Source: Rhodocyclales bacterium (lineage in GTDB: Bacteria > Pseudomonadota > Gammaproteobacteria > Burkholderiales > Rhodocyclaceae). From it: 41,464 nucleotides of DNA. Positions within the stretch are counted from its first letter, which is position 1. Every line of letters begins with the position of its first letter. The stretch spans positions 1 through 41,464 of the forward strand of contig JACOUN010000120.1 in NCBI GenBank assembly GCA_016177805.1. Reading direction: 5' to 3'. Positions 6,620 through 18,109 of the stretch are shown here, piece after piece. The position numbers and the translations under genes are program-made. The notes under the pieces are model-generated. The model made no database searches and was not told the DNA's origin. It was given only the letters and a program-made list of their open reading frames with translations.

Positions 6620-8749
6620 TCACCACTTCGCCGTCAGACCCGCGACCACGGTGCGCGGCAGACCGGTCGAGTAAGTCGGGCGGCCGCTCGACAGCCCCGA
6701 GGTCTCGGCGTAGCGCTTGTCGAGCAGGTTGGTGACGTTGGCGTACACCTCCAGCCCCTCGCGCAGCGGATAGTTGGCGCGCAGGCTGAGCAGGTCATGT
6801 CCGTCGTACTTGCTGGTGTTGGCGTCATCGCGCCAGTAGCTGCCCAGACGCACCCATTCCAGTTGCACGCGTCCGCCGTTGAGCGCATCGGGGGCGTAGC
6901 TGAGACGGGTGTTGGCGATCACGCGCGGCGCCGAGGCCATCTCGTTGCCGCTGTAGTCGGTGGTGCCCGACACCGCCCAGCGCTCGTAGCTGTGCCTGGC
7001 ATAGCCGAGGCTGGCGTCGAGACGCCACGCCTGGGCGAGCGCAACGCCCATGCCCAGTTCGATGCCCCGGTGCAGGGTCTTGCCAGCGTTGACCGCCGTG
7101 CGCTGGTTGGTCAGCGGGTCCTGGTAGCTGATGATGTCGTCCTTCTTGGTCATGCGGTAGACCGACACCTCGTAGTTCACGCGCTCGCTCTTGCCGCGCA
7201 GTCCCAGCTCGACGCTGTCGACGATCACCGGCTTGAGCTTGAGCAGCGATTCGGCCTGGATCTGCGCCCGCTCGGCGCTCGACTCGCGCCCGCCACGGAA
7301 CACCTGCCCTTCCGACGGCGCGCGGAACGCATTGGTGTAGCTGGCGAAGCCGTTGAGGTTCTCACTGAACGCCCAGGTTGCGCCCAGCTTGGGGCTGAGG
7401 TGGCTGTAATCGACCTTGGTGCTGGCGACGTGGCCATACCAGCCGCCACCCGGAAAACGACCACCCACCCCTTGCGTTGCTCCCGCGATGCCACCGTTGA
7501 AGTTGTTGTCGTAGTCGTACTGCATCGCGTCGTAGCGCAGCCCGGCGGTGACGCGCAGGCGCTCGGTCGGGGAGATTTCCCCGTGCACATAGGGCGAGAT
7601 GCCACGGAACGCGACGTCGTACTTGTAGATCCGCACCGGGGCCACCGCGTGGTTGATGCTGTACTCGGTGCCGCCGTAAGCGTTGGTCGTGCGATTGAGC
7701 GCGATCGAATCTTCGTCGCGTGAACCGGGGCTGTAGTCGAAGTCCAGACCCACGATCAGGCGCGCGCGCAGGGTATCGAAGTCCTGCCGGTACTTGCTCA
7801 GGAAGCCGAACGACTGATTGTCGGTGCGGTACTGGTTGGGGTCGTAGCTGGCCGTCCAGCTCGGCACGATCTTCATGCGGTTGTCGCGAAAGTATGGCGT
7901 GATCGAGATCAGCGAGCGTTCGCCCTCGTACTCGATGGCGCTCGACAGGCGCAGCGCATCCACCTGGCGACTGGAGAACGGGATGTTGTTGGTGCGCGGC
8001 GCGTGGCGGTATTCACTGGCGTTGAGGCTGCCGACGTGCTGCTGGTCCACCCTGGAGAACGACAGCACCGTCTTGGCCATGGTCGCGTCACCGACGACGC
8101 GGTCCCAGCGCAGCGTACCGGTCTGGCGGTCGTAGCCCGCGTCCTTGTGCCAGCCATCGGTGCGGGTCAGATTGAGGCTGGCGCGCCAAGCATCGTCACC
8201 GTGGGTATTGCCGCCGCTCAACAGCACGCGCCCCCAGCCGTGCGAGCCGGCCTCACCGGTCAGTTCGAACTCGCCCTGCGCCGGCGGCGTGCGCGTCAGC
8301 ACGTTGACCGTGCCGCCGATCGCGTCCGAACCATACAGCGCGCTGCCCGGCCCCTTGGACACTTCCAGCCCGCCCGACTGCGGCACGTTGATCTCGTACA
8401 GCGCGTTGTGGTTGAAGAAACCGGTCGAACGCGTCGGGATTCCGTCTTCCAGATACAGATACACCGCGCTGGTGGTCAGCGGCTGGCGGATTGCGGTGGA
8501 ATGGCCTTCGCCGGACAGGTTGCTGACCCATACCCCGGACACCTGGTTCAGTGCGTCCTTGGGATGGGTGGGACGCATTTCGGCGATCGCCTCGTCGCGC
8601 ACACTGGTGACCGTCGCCGGGGTCTCCCCGACCGGGCGCGCCTCGCGTGTCGCGGTCACGCTCACCTCACCGAGCACGGCCGCGTCGTCGGCCAGTGCCA
8701 CCGATGAACCAAGCGCGGCAATCAGGACTGCAATTTTCTTGATTTTCAT
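6620..8749 (-). CDS. TonB-dependent outer-membrane receptor
   Basis: 709 residues: signal peptide (MKIKKIAVLIAALGSSVALA), a TonB-box-like stretch GEVSVTATREARP, plug domain (about 35-145, with GPGSALYGSDAIGGTVNVLTR) and a 22-strand-type barrel ending in TAKW, the aromatic C-terminus needed for outer-membrane insertion. GGAG stands 6 nt before the ATG. It lies 44 nt after tonB and directly before the beta-propeller gene. The operon also carries Sco and PCuAC copper proteins, so copper or a copper complex is the likely cargo, by analogy to OprC/NosA of Pseudomonas. I see no strong Met/His cluster that proves this, and a siderophore-like or cobalamin-like substrate remains possible. Confidence 0.93.
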   Translation of the reverse strand: MKIKKIAVLIAALGSSVALADDAAVLGEVSVTATREARPVGETPATVTSVRDEAIAEMRPTHPKDALNQVSGVWVSNLSGEGHSTAIRQPLTTSAVYLYLEDGIPTRSTGFFNHNALYEINVPQSGGLEVSKGPGSALYGSDAIGGTVNVLTRTPPAQGEFELTGEAGSHGWGRVLLSGGNTHGDDAWRASLNLTRTDGWHKDAGYDRQTGTLRWDRVVGDATMAKTVLSFSRVDQQHVGSLNASEYRHAPRTNNIPFSSRQVDALRLSSAIEYEGERSLISITPYFRDNRMKIVPSWTASYDPNQYRTDNQSFGFLSKYRQDFDTLRARLIVGLDFDYSPGSRDEDSIALNRTTNAYGGTEYSINHAVAPVRIYKYDVAFRGISPYVHGEISPTERLRVTAGLRYDAMQYDYDNNFNGGIAGATQGVGGRFPGGGWYGHVASTKVDYSHLSPKLGATWAFSENLNGFASYTNAFRAPSEGQVFRGGRESSAERAQIQAESLLKLKPVIVDSVELGLRGKSERVNYEVSVYRMTKKDDIISYQDPLTNQRTAVNAGKTLHRGIELGMGVALAQAWRLDASLGYARHSYERWAVSGTTDYSGNEMASAPRVIANTRLSYAPDALNGGRVQLEWVRLGSYWRDDANTSKYDGHDLLSLRANYPLREGLEVYANVTNLLDKRYAETSGLSSGRPTYSTGLPRTVVAGLTAKW

Positions 8750-8793
8750 GAACTACTCCGTATGGGAAAACAAGGTGCCCGAGCAGCTGTGCA

Positions 8794-9513
8794 TCAGCCC
8801 TCCAGGCGGAAAGTGATCGGCACCACCACCGATGTCGCAACGGCCGCTTCTCCGCGCCGCGCCGGTACGAAACGCCAACCCCGCACCGCCTTGAGCGCCG
8901 CCTCGTCCAGACGGGGGTAGCCACTGCTCTCGCGCAGACTCACCTCGCCGGCGAGCCCGTCGGGGGTGACCGCCACCAGCACCAGCACCTTGCCCTGCTC
9001 GCCGCGCCGGCGTGACATGGGCGGGTACACCGGCGCCGGATTGCGCAGGTAGTCCGCGTCAAAGCGCGCTTCGACCAACGCCGGCGGCGCTGGCGCCGTG
9101 GCGGCGGCCAGCGGTGCTGCGCTCGTCGCCACTGACGCGGGCTCGGCGGCGACATCGGCGGCCGGCTGTGGTGCGGGTGATGCCTGCCGGACCGGTTCGA
9201 CCGTCTTCGGTCCGGCCTTCGGCTTGAGTTTCGGCACGGGTGCTAGTGTTGGCGCGGGCGCCGCGAGCGGCTGGGTTTCGGCCCGAGGCGGTGGCAACGA
9301 CACCGGAGCCACTGGCGCAACCGGTGCAACGTACGGAATCAGGCTCACATCCATCCGCAGCGGCTCGGGCGGCAGCCTTGCCGGCGCAATCCCACTCAAA
9401 GCCCACGCCGCCACACCGCCATGGGCGAGCAGCACCGCGCCCAGGCGCGCGATGCGCGGCAATGCGTTCGCGAAGTCGGTAGCGGGAAAGCGGCGCAAGC
9501 CGGAGATACTCAT
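8794..9513 (-). CDS. tonB: TonB energy-transducing protein
   Basis: 239 residues from ATG 9513 (MSISGLRRF). It has one N-terminal membrane anchor (about 22-42), a long Pro/Ala-rich linker (about 50-150, with PKLKPKAGPK) that spans the periplasm, and a C-terminal TonB domain (about 160-239, with YPPMSRRRGEQGKVLVLVAVTPDG and the family-typical VRGWRFVPA). The open frame extends to 9642, but the added residues have no TonB-like features, so the internal Met was chosen; its Shine-Dalgarno is weak. A 250-bp gap separates it from the DUF2946 gene upstream, in which I see only a small hairpin (near 9647-9661) and no gene. Confidence 0.92.
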   Translation of the reverse strand: MSISGLRRFPATDFANALPRIARLGAVLLAHGGVAAWALSGIAPARLPPEPLRMDVSLIPYVAPVAPVAPVSLPPPRAETQPLAAPAPTLAPVPKLKPKAGPKTVEPVRQASPAPQPAADVAAEPASVATSAAPLAAATAPAPPALVEARFDADYLRNPAPVYPPMSRRRGEQGKVLVLVAVTPDGLAGEVSLRESSGYPRLDEAALKAVRGWRFVPARRGEAAVATSVVVPITFRLEG

Positions 9514-9763
9514 GGTGCGTAGCTGAACCTTGAAGCACGCCCGCGCCGACCAACCCGTCACGACGGAATGGGGGTGAATCATCGGCGACGAGCAACGACT
9601 GAAGGAATCCGGAATGCAGCGCCAGCGTCGCCCATGCAACACCTCGCGCCTGAGGCGCGGATGGTCGGCAACACTATGGAATGGCGCGGGCCGGAGCCGT
9701 TACGCGGACACGACGACGATGGCTATCGCGGCCCTACGCCGCGCCACCGCGCTTGTGCGCGAT

Positions 9764-10159
9764 TCAGAGGTTCAGCGGTGGGGCGCGTGGGCGCGACGAG
9801 GTCGCGCCGGCAAGGCTGCGCGGAACCTGCTGTTCGCGCGCGGTGACGATACGGCGATCGCCGTAGTCCATGGAGTGAGGAGCGGCGGCGGCCGGAGCAT
9901 CCGGCAACCCGACCGGGAGATGGCACCATGGGCACGCCATGCCGCGGGCCTTGCCGCCGACCGGTTGCGAGTCCGGCGTGCTGTCGACCGCGATGCGCTC
10001 GACACCGAATACCGTGCACACCTCCAGCCACGCCTGCCCGCCCGCCGCCGCTGTCGCAGCCTGGGTAACGGCGGGCATGAGCGCCGCCGCCACCATTGCC
10101 AGGGCGGCAATCCAGGCGGTCAGGCGCTGTATGGGCGCGGAGCGGCGCATGGCGTGCAT
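9764..10159 (-). CDS. DUF2946-like small exported protein with CPWCH motif
   Basis: 131 residues from ATG 10159. The N-terminus RLTAWIAALAMVAAALMPAV is a signal peptide or anchor. The mature part has C48 and the motif C76-P-W-C79-H80 followed by LP, matching the general pattern of DUF2946 proteins, which are small exported proteins commonly found beside TonB receptors and copper genes. The CxxCH looks like a metal site; it also has the form of a haem-attachment motif, but a single site in so small a domain is not proof of a cytochrome. It begins 11 nt after the PCuAC stop. A second ATG at 10150 is possible. The longer open frame to 10570 overlaps PCuAC and is rejected. Function unknown; copper handling is inferred from context. 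Confidence 0.75.
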   Translation of the reverse strand: MHAMRRSAPIQRLTAWIAALAMVAAALMPAVTQAATAAAGGQAWLEVCTVFGVERIAVDSTPDSQPVGGKARGMACPWCHLPVGLPDAPAAAAPHSMDYGDRRIVTAREQQVPRSLAGATSSRPRAPPLNL

Positions 10160-10170
10160 CGTTCGGCTGC

Positions 10171-10656
10171 TCAGTGCTTGGGCATGTGGCCCTGTTGATG
10201 CTGCATGGCCTGACCCTGCGGCTGGTTCAGCGGCTTGGCCGTAGCGTGCACTTCCAGCGTTTCGCGCTTGCCGTCCTTGCCTTCGACGACCAGCGTCAGC
10301 GGCACCATGTCGCCTTCCTTGACCTGCGCCTTCAGGTTGATGAGCATCACGTGGTAGCCACCCGGTTTCAGTTCGACAGCCTGGCCGGCAGGCAGATCGA
10401 GCGCTTGAACGGCGCGCATCTTCATGATGTCGTTCTCCATCTTCATCTCGTGGATCTCGGTCACCGCCGCTGCGGGCGAGCTGATCGAGACCACGCGCGC
10501 GTCGCCGTGCGCGGTCAGGCGCATGAAGGCGCCGGTGGACTTCTGCTGTGGCACCGTGGCACGCACCCACGCATCGTCGACCTGGACCTGGACCTGGGCA
10601 CAGGCCGGGAAAGCCATGGCGGCGATCAGGGCGGCGACGGAAATCAGCTTGATCAT
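10171..10656 (-). CDS. PCu(A)C-type periplasmic copper chaperone
   Basis: 161 residues: signal peptide (about 1-20, cleaved near CAQ), then a cupredoxin-like PCuAC domain. The complete copper(I) motif is present with exact spacing: H69-x10-M80-x21-H102-x-M104. A second, His/Met-rich tail (QAMQHQQGHMPKH) is typical of forms that also bind Cu(II). PCu(A)C delivers copper to the CuA or CuB sites of haem-copper oxidases together with Sco. AGGAG lies 6 nt before the ATG. It is the second gene of the operon, 18 nt after sco. This is the strongest evidence that the operon deals with copper. Confidence 0.95.
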   Translation of the reverse strand: MIKLISVAALIAAMAFPACAQVQVQVDDAWVRATVPQQKSTGAFMRLTAHGDARVVSISSPAAAVTEIHEMKMENDIMKMRAVQALDLPAGQAVELKPGGYHVMLINLKAQVKEGDMVPLTLVVEGKDGKRETLEVHATAKPLNQPQGQAMQHQQGHMPKH

Positions 10657-10674
10657 CTTCTTCTCCTGCGGGTG

Positions 10675-11265
10675 TTATCGGGTCGTTGCGAGCAAGGTCT
10701 TGACATCGGCCGCGATCAGATCGGGCGGCAGATTGTGTGCAACCGCCAGACGCAAACGCCCGTCCGGATCGAAGACGAAGCTGGTCGCGGTGTGATCCAT
10801 GGTGTACGAATCACCGGTGGGCACCTTGGCGTAGAAGACGTTGAATGACTTGGCGATTTCAGCCGTGCGTTCGACCGTGTCGCGGAGTCCGATGAAGCTC
10901 GGATCGAAGCGCTGCACGTAGCTCTTCAGCGCCTCGGGGGTATCGCGCTCCGGGTCCACGGTGATGAACAGCATCTGCAACTTGTCCGCATCCGCACCGA
11001 GCAGTTCACGCACCGCCACGCCACGCGACAGCGCGGTCGGGCACACGTCGGGGCACTGCAGAAAGCCGAAGAACATCATCACGACCTTGCCCTGGAATTC
11101 TTCGAGGGTGCGCTCACGGCCGTCGCCATCGAGCATGCGGAAGCCGTTGCCGTACTCGACCCCGGTCATGTCCGCCGAATTGAAGCGCGGCGGCTCGGGA
11201 GGGCTGCAGGCCGATAACAAGGCGATCAACACCATGGCGAGAACGCCACGCACAACGGATGACAT
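10675..11265 (-). CDS. Sco1/SenC-family copper lipoprotein
   Basis: 196 residues with a lipoprotein signal (LLSAC20), so it is anchored to the outer face of the inner membrane. The thioredoxin-like fold carries the Sco copper ligands C71-PDV-C75 (in FGFLQCPDVCP) and H158 (in TMDHTA). Sco proteins bind copper, assist CuA assembly in cytochrome oxidases, and have relatives near nitrous oxide reductase and cbb3 oxidase genes. It is the first gene of the minus-strand operon: GGAG is placed 6-7 nt before the ATG, and the predicted FNR-type promoter lies about 100 bp upstream. No oxidase genes are in the window, so the client enzyme is unknown. Confidence 0.95.
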   Translation of the reverse strand: MSSVVRGVLAMVLIALLSACSPPEPPRFNSADMTGVEYGNGFRMLDGDGRERTLEEFQGKVVMMFFGFLQCPDVCPTALSRGVAVRELLGADADKLQMLFITVDPERDTPEALKSYVQRFDPSFIGLRDTVERTAEIAKSFNVFYAKVPTGDSYTMDHTATSFVFDPDGRLRLAVAHNLPPDLIAADVKTLLATTR

Positions 11266-11367
11266 ACAAGACTCCAGGGAGGAAACGGATTATCGCCAAC
11301 CCCGCCCACGCGGGAGGGGGTACGAACCACGACCGGCACGTCGCCGCGTCACCTTCGACAGCGCCCG

Positions 11368-11373
11368 ATTCTA
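11368..11373 (-). promoter_or_regulatory. -10 element TAGAAT of the sco operon
   Basis: On the minus strand TAGAAT (5 of 6 to consensus) lies 21 nt downstream of the FNR-type box. This predicts a start site near 11361 and a leader of about 95 nt before sco. There is no good -35 hexamer, as expected for an activator-dependent promoter. Confidence 0.6.
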
Positions 11374-11394
11374 GCGGCTAAGCCCCATCACGGC

Positions 11395-11408
11395 TTGATT
11401 CGAGTCAA
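11395..11408 (-). promoter_or_regulatory. FNR/ANR/DNR-type binding site of the sco operon
   Basis: TTGATTCGAGTCAA on the plus strand (TTGACTCGAATCAA on the coding strand) matches TTGAT-N4-ATCAA at 9 of 10 positions. Its centre falls at about -40.5 relative to the start predicted by the -10 element, the class II activator position. The Crp/Fnr protein encoded at the end of the same operon has the E-xx-SR recognition helix for TTGAT. Another FNR/ANR/DNR paralogue could also bind here. Confidence 0.65.
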
Positions 11409-11446
11409 ATCGGGCGGCCGGTGCGACATCATGCCGCAGGTGAGCG

Positions 11447-11546
11447 GCGGACCGGCTTTGGTCGCGAACAAACCACTTTCGCGGCCGAAGCCGCTCCTTC
11501 GAGGGCATGGCTCGGTCGCTTCGTAGGAGGGGCTTTAGCCCCGAAC
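11447..11546. repeat. Compound REP-like repeat, copy C (3' of purL)
   Basis: A degenerate pair (arms near 11449-11468 and 11478-11501, core CGGCTTTGGTCGCGAA / TTCGCGGCCGAAGCCG) is followed by a spacer GGCATGGCTCGGTCGC and a third unit GTAGGAGGGGCTTTAGCCCC with its own hairpin. It ends about 9 nt from the purL stop codon and may be in the 3' end of that transcript. The spacer and third unit recur in copy D. The whole stretch 11266-11554 holds no gene, only the sco promoter and this repeat. Confidence 0.75.
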
Positions 11547-11554
11547 AACCACTC

Positions 11555-15406
<3,852 letters not shown>

Positions 15407-15752
15407 TTCGATCTTTTGAGGGTAGGAGGACGGCGGGCGTGACAAGGCGCAGATTATACCCGAGGGCCGAGGTAGCCCCGAACGCGAACTGGATCACGAG
15501 GCGCGCACTCGCATGAAGCGCCTTCTCCGGCATTCCGAGCGCGCTTGCGGGGGGCGTTGTACGCGTCGTAGCGGCTTTAGCCGCGAACACACCGCTTTCG
15601 CGGCCAAAGCCGCTCCGAAGAAGGCATGGCTCGGTCGCATCGTAGGAGGGGCTTCAGCCCCGAATGACACCGCTTTCGCGGCTAAAGCCGCTCCTACTAC
15701 CCGCACCTGCCCTTGCAGGCGCGCGGAGCCGGTCGCAAAGCCGACCGCGGGC
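15407..15752. other. Gene-free gap upstream of purL
   Basis: 346 bp with no credible gene. It contains the purL promoter region next to 15407-15460, which I could not resolve, then two REP-like pairs (15567-15697), and the tail after the bactofilin stop. Open frames here run through the hairpins. Confidence 0.6.
15567..15697. repeat. Compound REP-like repeat, copy D (5' of purL)
   Basis: Two hairpin pairs in tandem. The first has arms near 15567-15587 and 15597-15616; the second has arms 15641-15664 and 15675-15697. They are joined by GGCATGGCTCGGTCGC (15623-15638), the same spacer as in copy C and in the same orientation. In the second pair the left arm reads AGGGGCTTCAGCCCC while the right arm keeps GCGGCTAAAGCCGC, so the arms do not fully match and each folds better on itself. 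Confidence 0.8.
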
Positions 15753-16211
15753 CTAGCTGGCTTGCTCGTCGCTGGCAGCGACATCCTTGGTAGCGGACTT
15801 GCTGGGTGCCGCGTTGCCCAGCAGCCGGACCGGTTCTTCGGGGCCTTCAGCGACGCACTCGAGTTGCCCGCCGACCGTCGCACCGCATTCCATCTGCAAC
15901 TGGCGGTAGGTGATGTTGCCGTTGATGCGCGCTCCTGACTGCAGCTCGAGAAAGTGCTCTACGTCGAGGTCGCCCGTCACGGTGCCATTGATCACGGCAT
16001 CGTGGGCATGCACCCGCCCCGTGATCGAGCCCTTCTCGCTCAGCACGATCAGGCTCTTTTCGCCCTTCTTGCCGATCACGTCGCCTTCGATCCTACCGTC
16101 GACGCGCAGGCCCCCGGAAAACACCATGTCACCGACGATATGCAGATTGTCGGCAATCAGGCTCGACAGCTTGTTCACTTCTATCGTCTTTTTCTGCTTC
16201 TTACCGAACAT
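15753..16211 (-). CDS. Bactofilin (polymer-forming cytoskeletal protein)
   Basis: 152 residues. A short basic N-terminal tail (MFGKKQKK) is followed by a central right-handed beta-helix domain (about 20-120) with repeating hydrophobic/Gly pattern (VGDMVFSGGLRVDGRIEGDVIG, GSITGRVHAHDAVINGTVTGDLDV), then a disordered acidic C-tail. Bactofilins polymerise without nucleotide and position cell-wall enzymes at the inner membrane. It is the last gene of a three-gene minus-strand set whose first gene is an M23 peptidase, the usual partner of bactofilins (compare Helicobacter CcmA/Csd1). It starts 54 nt after the stop of the preceding membrane coiled-coil gene. Confidence 0.93.
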   Translation of the reverse strand: MFGKKQKKTIEVNKLSSLIADNLHIVGDMVFSGGLRVDGRIEGDVIGKKGEKSLIVLSEKGSITGRVHAHDAVINGTVTGDLDVEHFLELQSGARINGNITYRQLQMECGATVGGQLECVAEGPEEPVRLLGNAAPSKSATKDVAASDEQAS

Positions 16212-16265
16212 CTGGGCACCCCGGATTACTTGTCTGTCTGAAAAAGCGCGGGCCGGCCACCAGGA

Positions 16266-16748
16266 TCAAGGCTTCTTGCGCGCCGATTTGACGAATTCCA
16301 GCTCTTCGTTCGCCTGCTTGAGCTGCTCATTGAGCGCCGCGATCTGACGTTCGAGTTCAGCGCGGATTCCCGCGCCGATCTCGATGTCCATCCAGGCCTT
16401 TTCCAGCGACGCACGGATCTCGGCGTTGGCGGTCTGGAACTGCTGGTTGGCGGCCGCCAGCTCTTCATTGTTGCGCCGCAGCGCCTCGTTGGACGCGCGC
16501 AATCCCTCGTACTCCGCACGCAACGTTTCCCGATCGGTATACAGCGCGCGCGCCTCACCCTCGCGTTCGAGCAGGCGCGGATCAGGGATGTAGTTCAGTT
16601 CGAAATACCGGATGGCGAGTCCCAGCAACACCACCGCGACCACTCCACCGATCGCGAGCAGCAACTGCTTGCGATAGCGGCGACTAGGCGCCAGTACGAT
16701 GAGGTCATTGCTGAGTTCCCGGCTCTTGAGGCCGCCGCGAAAGAACAT
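16266..16748 (-). CDS. Membrane-anchored coiled-coil protein of the bactofilin module
   Basis: 160 residues. A basic N-terminal cytoplasmic part (about 1-27) is followed by one membrane segment (about 28-47, LLLAIGGVVAVVLLGLAIRYF) and a long heptad-patterned coiled coil (about 60-155, rich in LxxENxxL-like runs such as ALRRNNEELAAANQQFQ and AALNEQLKQANEELEF). The topology suggests an inner-membrane protein with a periplasmic rod. I do not recognise a named family with certainty. It sits between the M23 peptidase (13 nt upstream) and bactofilin, so it is a candidate link between the cytoplasmic scaffold and the periplasmic hydrolase; this is inference. Confidence 0.85.
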   Translation of the reverse strand: MFFRGGLKSRELSNDLIVLAPSRRYRKQLLLAIGGVVAVVLLGLAIRYFELNYIPDPRLLEREGEARALYTDRETLRAEYEGLRASNEALRRNNEELAAANQQFQTANAEIRASLEKAWMDIEIGAGIRAELERQIAALNEQLKQANEELEFVKSARKKP

Positions 16749-16761
16749 CGTGACCAGGCGC

Positions 16762-17853
16762 TCAGAAACGCGCCAGATAGACGGAAGGATCCATGAAACG
16801 ACCGTCCTGCATGATCTCGAAGTGCAGATGCGAACCCGACGACCGCCCGGTCGAGCCGACCAGCGCGATCTTTTCCCCCGGCATCACCACTTGCCCGGCC
16901 TTGACCAGCAATTTGGAAGCATGGGCATAGCGCGTCACCAGATCGGCACCATGTTCGATCTCGACCGTGTAACCGTAGTCGCGCCGGTACGCAGCGTAAA
17001 TCACGCGTCCGCCGGCACTGGCGAAGATCGGGGTGCCCGTGGGCGACGGGAAATCGAGGCCGCTGTGGAAGGCGCGCCGACTGGTGAAGGGATCGGTGCG
17101 GTTGCCGAATCGCGACCCTATCGTCACACCCTTGACCGGCGCGCGCCCCGGAAACGACATGTGCACCACGTTGAGCGAAGTCGCGATCCGGTCCAGTTCG
17201 GCCAGGGCATCGGACAAGCGCTCTATGCCTTGCTCCATCCGCGCCAGTTCGTCAGTCAGCGCTCCACCTTCAGCCGCTGCCAGGAACCGCGGCAGCACCA
17301 TTGCACCATGCTCTTCCATCGGGCGCAGCAGCGGCCCCCCGGTCGAGCCGCTTGGGGGCGTCCTGGCGGCGCGGGACTTGGTCTTGCCCGAAGCGCCATT
17401 GGCGTTGAGGCGGGCCTCGAATTCCTTGATCGCGTCGATGCGCGCCGCAAGCTGAGCCGCTTCGAGTTCGAGCTGGATCATGCGCCCCGACAACTCGCCA
17501 AAGCGGTCGATCAGCATCTTGTTGTCGCCGCCTGCACCGTCGGCACGCTCCGGTGGGACCGGGGTATGCACGCGCGCCACTTCAAACGAAAACGCGCCCT
17601 CCGAGGCCGCCTGTATGAATCCCAGCACCGGAGCAAACACGGCCCCGGATTCCTGCTCGACCGATGCGAGCAAAGTGGATACCGGCTCGGAGACGACTTC
17701 GACGGATTCGCCGCGCATGCCGTAGCCGAGCAGAACGCCGCCCGCCAACATCACGAACATGCATCCCGCAACCAGACCCAGAAATACCTTGCTGCTGATC
17801 GTATGTGTTTTCGACCGGGTCAACGTCCCGGCAGAAAGAATGACAAACGCCAT
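16762..17853 (-). CDS. M23-family peptidoglycan endopeptidase, membrane-anchored
   Basis: 363 residues. A membrane anchor near 23-45 (VFLGLVAGCMFVMLAGGVLLGYG) is followed by a coiled-coil/linker region (about 110-245) and a C-terminal LytM/M23 domain. Zinc ligands are in place: H263 and D267 (FHSGLDFP) and H344 (HLHFEI, with H342 as the catalytic partner), so it should be active, cutting peptide cross-links in the periplasm. GGAGG stands 6 nt before the ATG. It heads the M23/coiled-coil/bactofilin set. The upstream 256 bp to ppsA hold the ppsA terminator and presumably this operon's promoter (AT-rich near 17950-17965). Confidence 0.95.
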   Translation of the reverse strand: MAFVILSAGTLTRSKTHTISSKVFLGLVAGCMFVMLAGGVLLGYGMRGESVEVVSEPVSTLLASVEQESGAVFAPVLGFIQAASEGAFSFEVARVHTPVPPERADGAGGDNKMLIDRFGELSGRMIQLELEAAQLAARIDAIKEFEARLNANGASGKTKSRAARTPPSGSTGGPLLRPMEEHGAMVLPRFLAAAEGGALTDELARMEQGIERLSDALAELDRIATSLNVVHMSFPGRAPVKGVTIGSRFGNRTDPFTSRRAFHSGLDFPSPTGTPIFASAGGRVIYAAYRRDYGYTVEIEHGADLVTRYAHASKLLVKAGQVVMPGEKIALVGSTGRSSGSHLHFEIMQDGRFMDPSVYLARF

Positions 17854-18051
17854 TCACGACCTCCAGAGTGAGTAGCCAGCGATGCGCGCATTGCAGCGCA
17901 TATCCCGCTTTCATGGTGTCCGGCACCGCGTTTGTTTGCCACAAACACAAATGGCCGGAACAAAATTTTTGCAAGTCTATCACCAAAGCCGACTCGTCAT
18001 GCAAGCCTGAAAAGTAAAGGAAATATGTCGCACAGCAGCATAATCAGTGCG

Positions 18052-18087
18052 GAAAAATGAACAACAGCGGCCCGCAGACCGCTGTTG
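18052..18087 (-). terminator. Rho-independent terminator of ppsA
   Basis: On the minus strand, 22 nt past the ppsA stop, a perfect 9-bp stem CAACAGCGG/CCGCTGTTG (18079-18087 with 18062-18070) encloses an 8-nt loop and is followed within 3 nt by CATTTTTCC. Confidence 0.75.
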
Positions 18088-18109
18088 CAATGCGCTGCGT
18101 CAGGCCAGT

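Noticed and set aside
10160..10570. Longer form of the DUF2946 gene
   Set aside because: It would overlap the PCuAC gene for 400 bp in another frame. The internal Met at 10159 begins a normal signal peptide.
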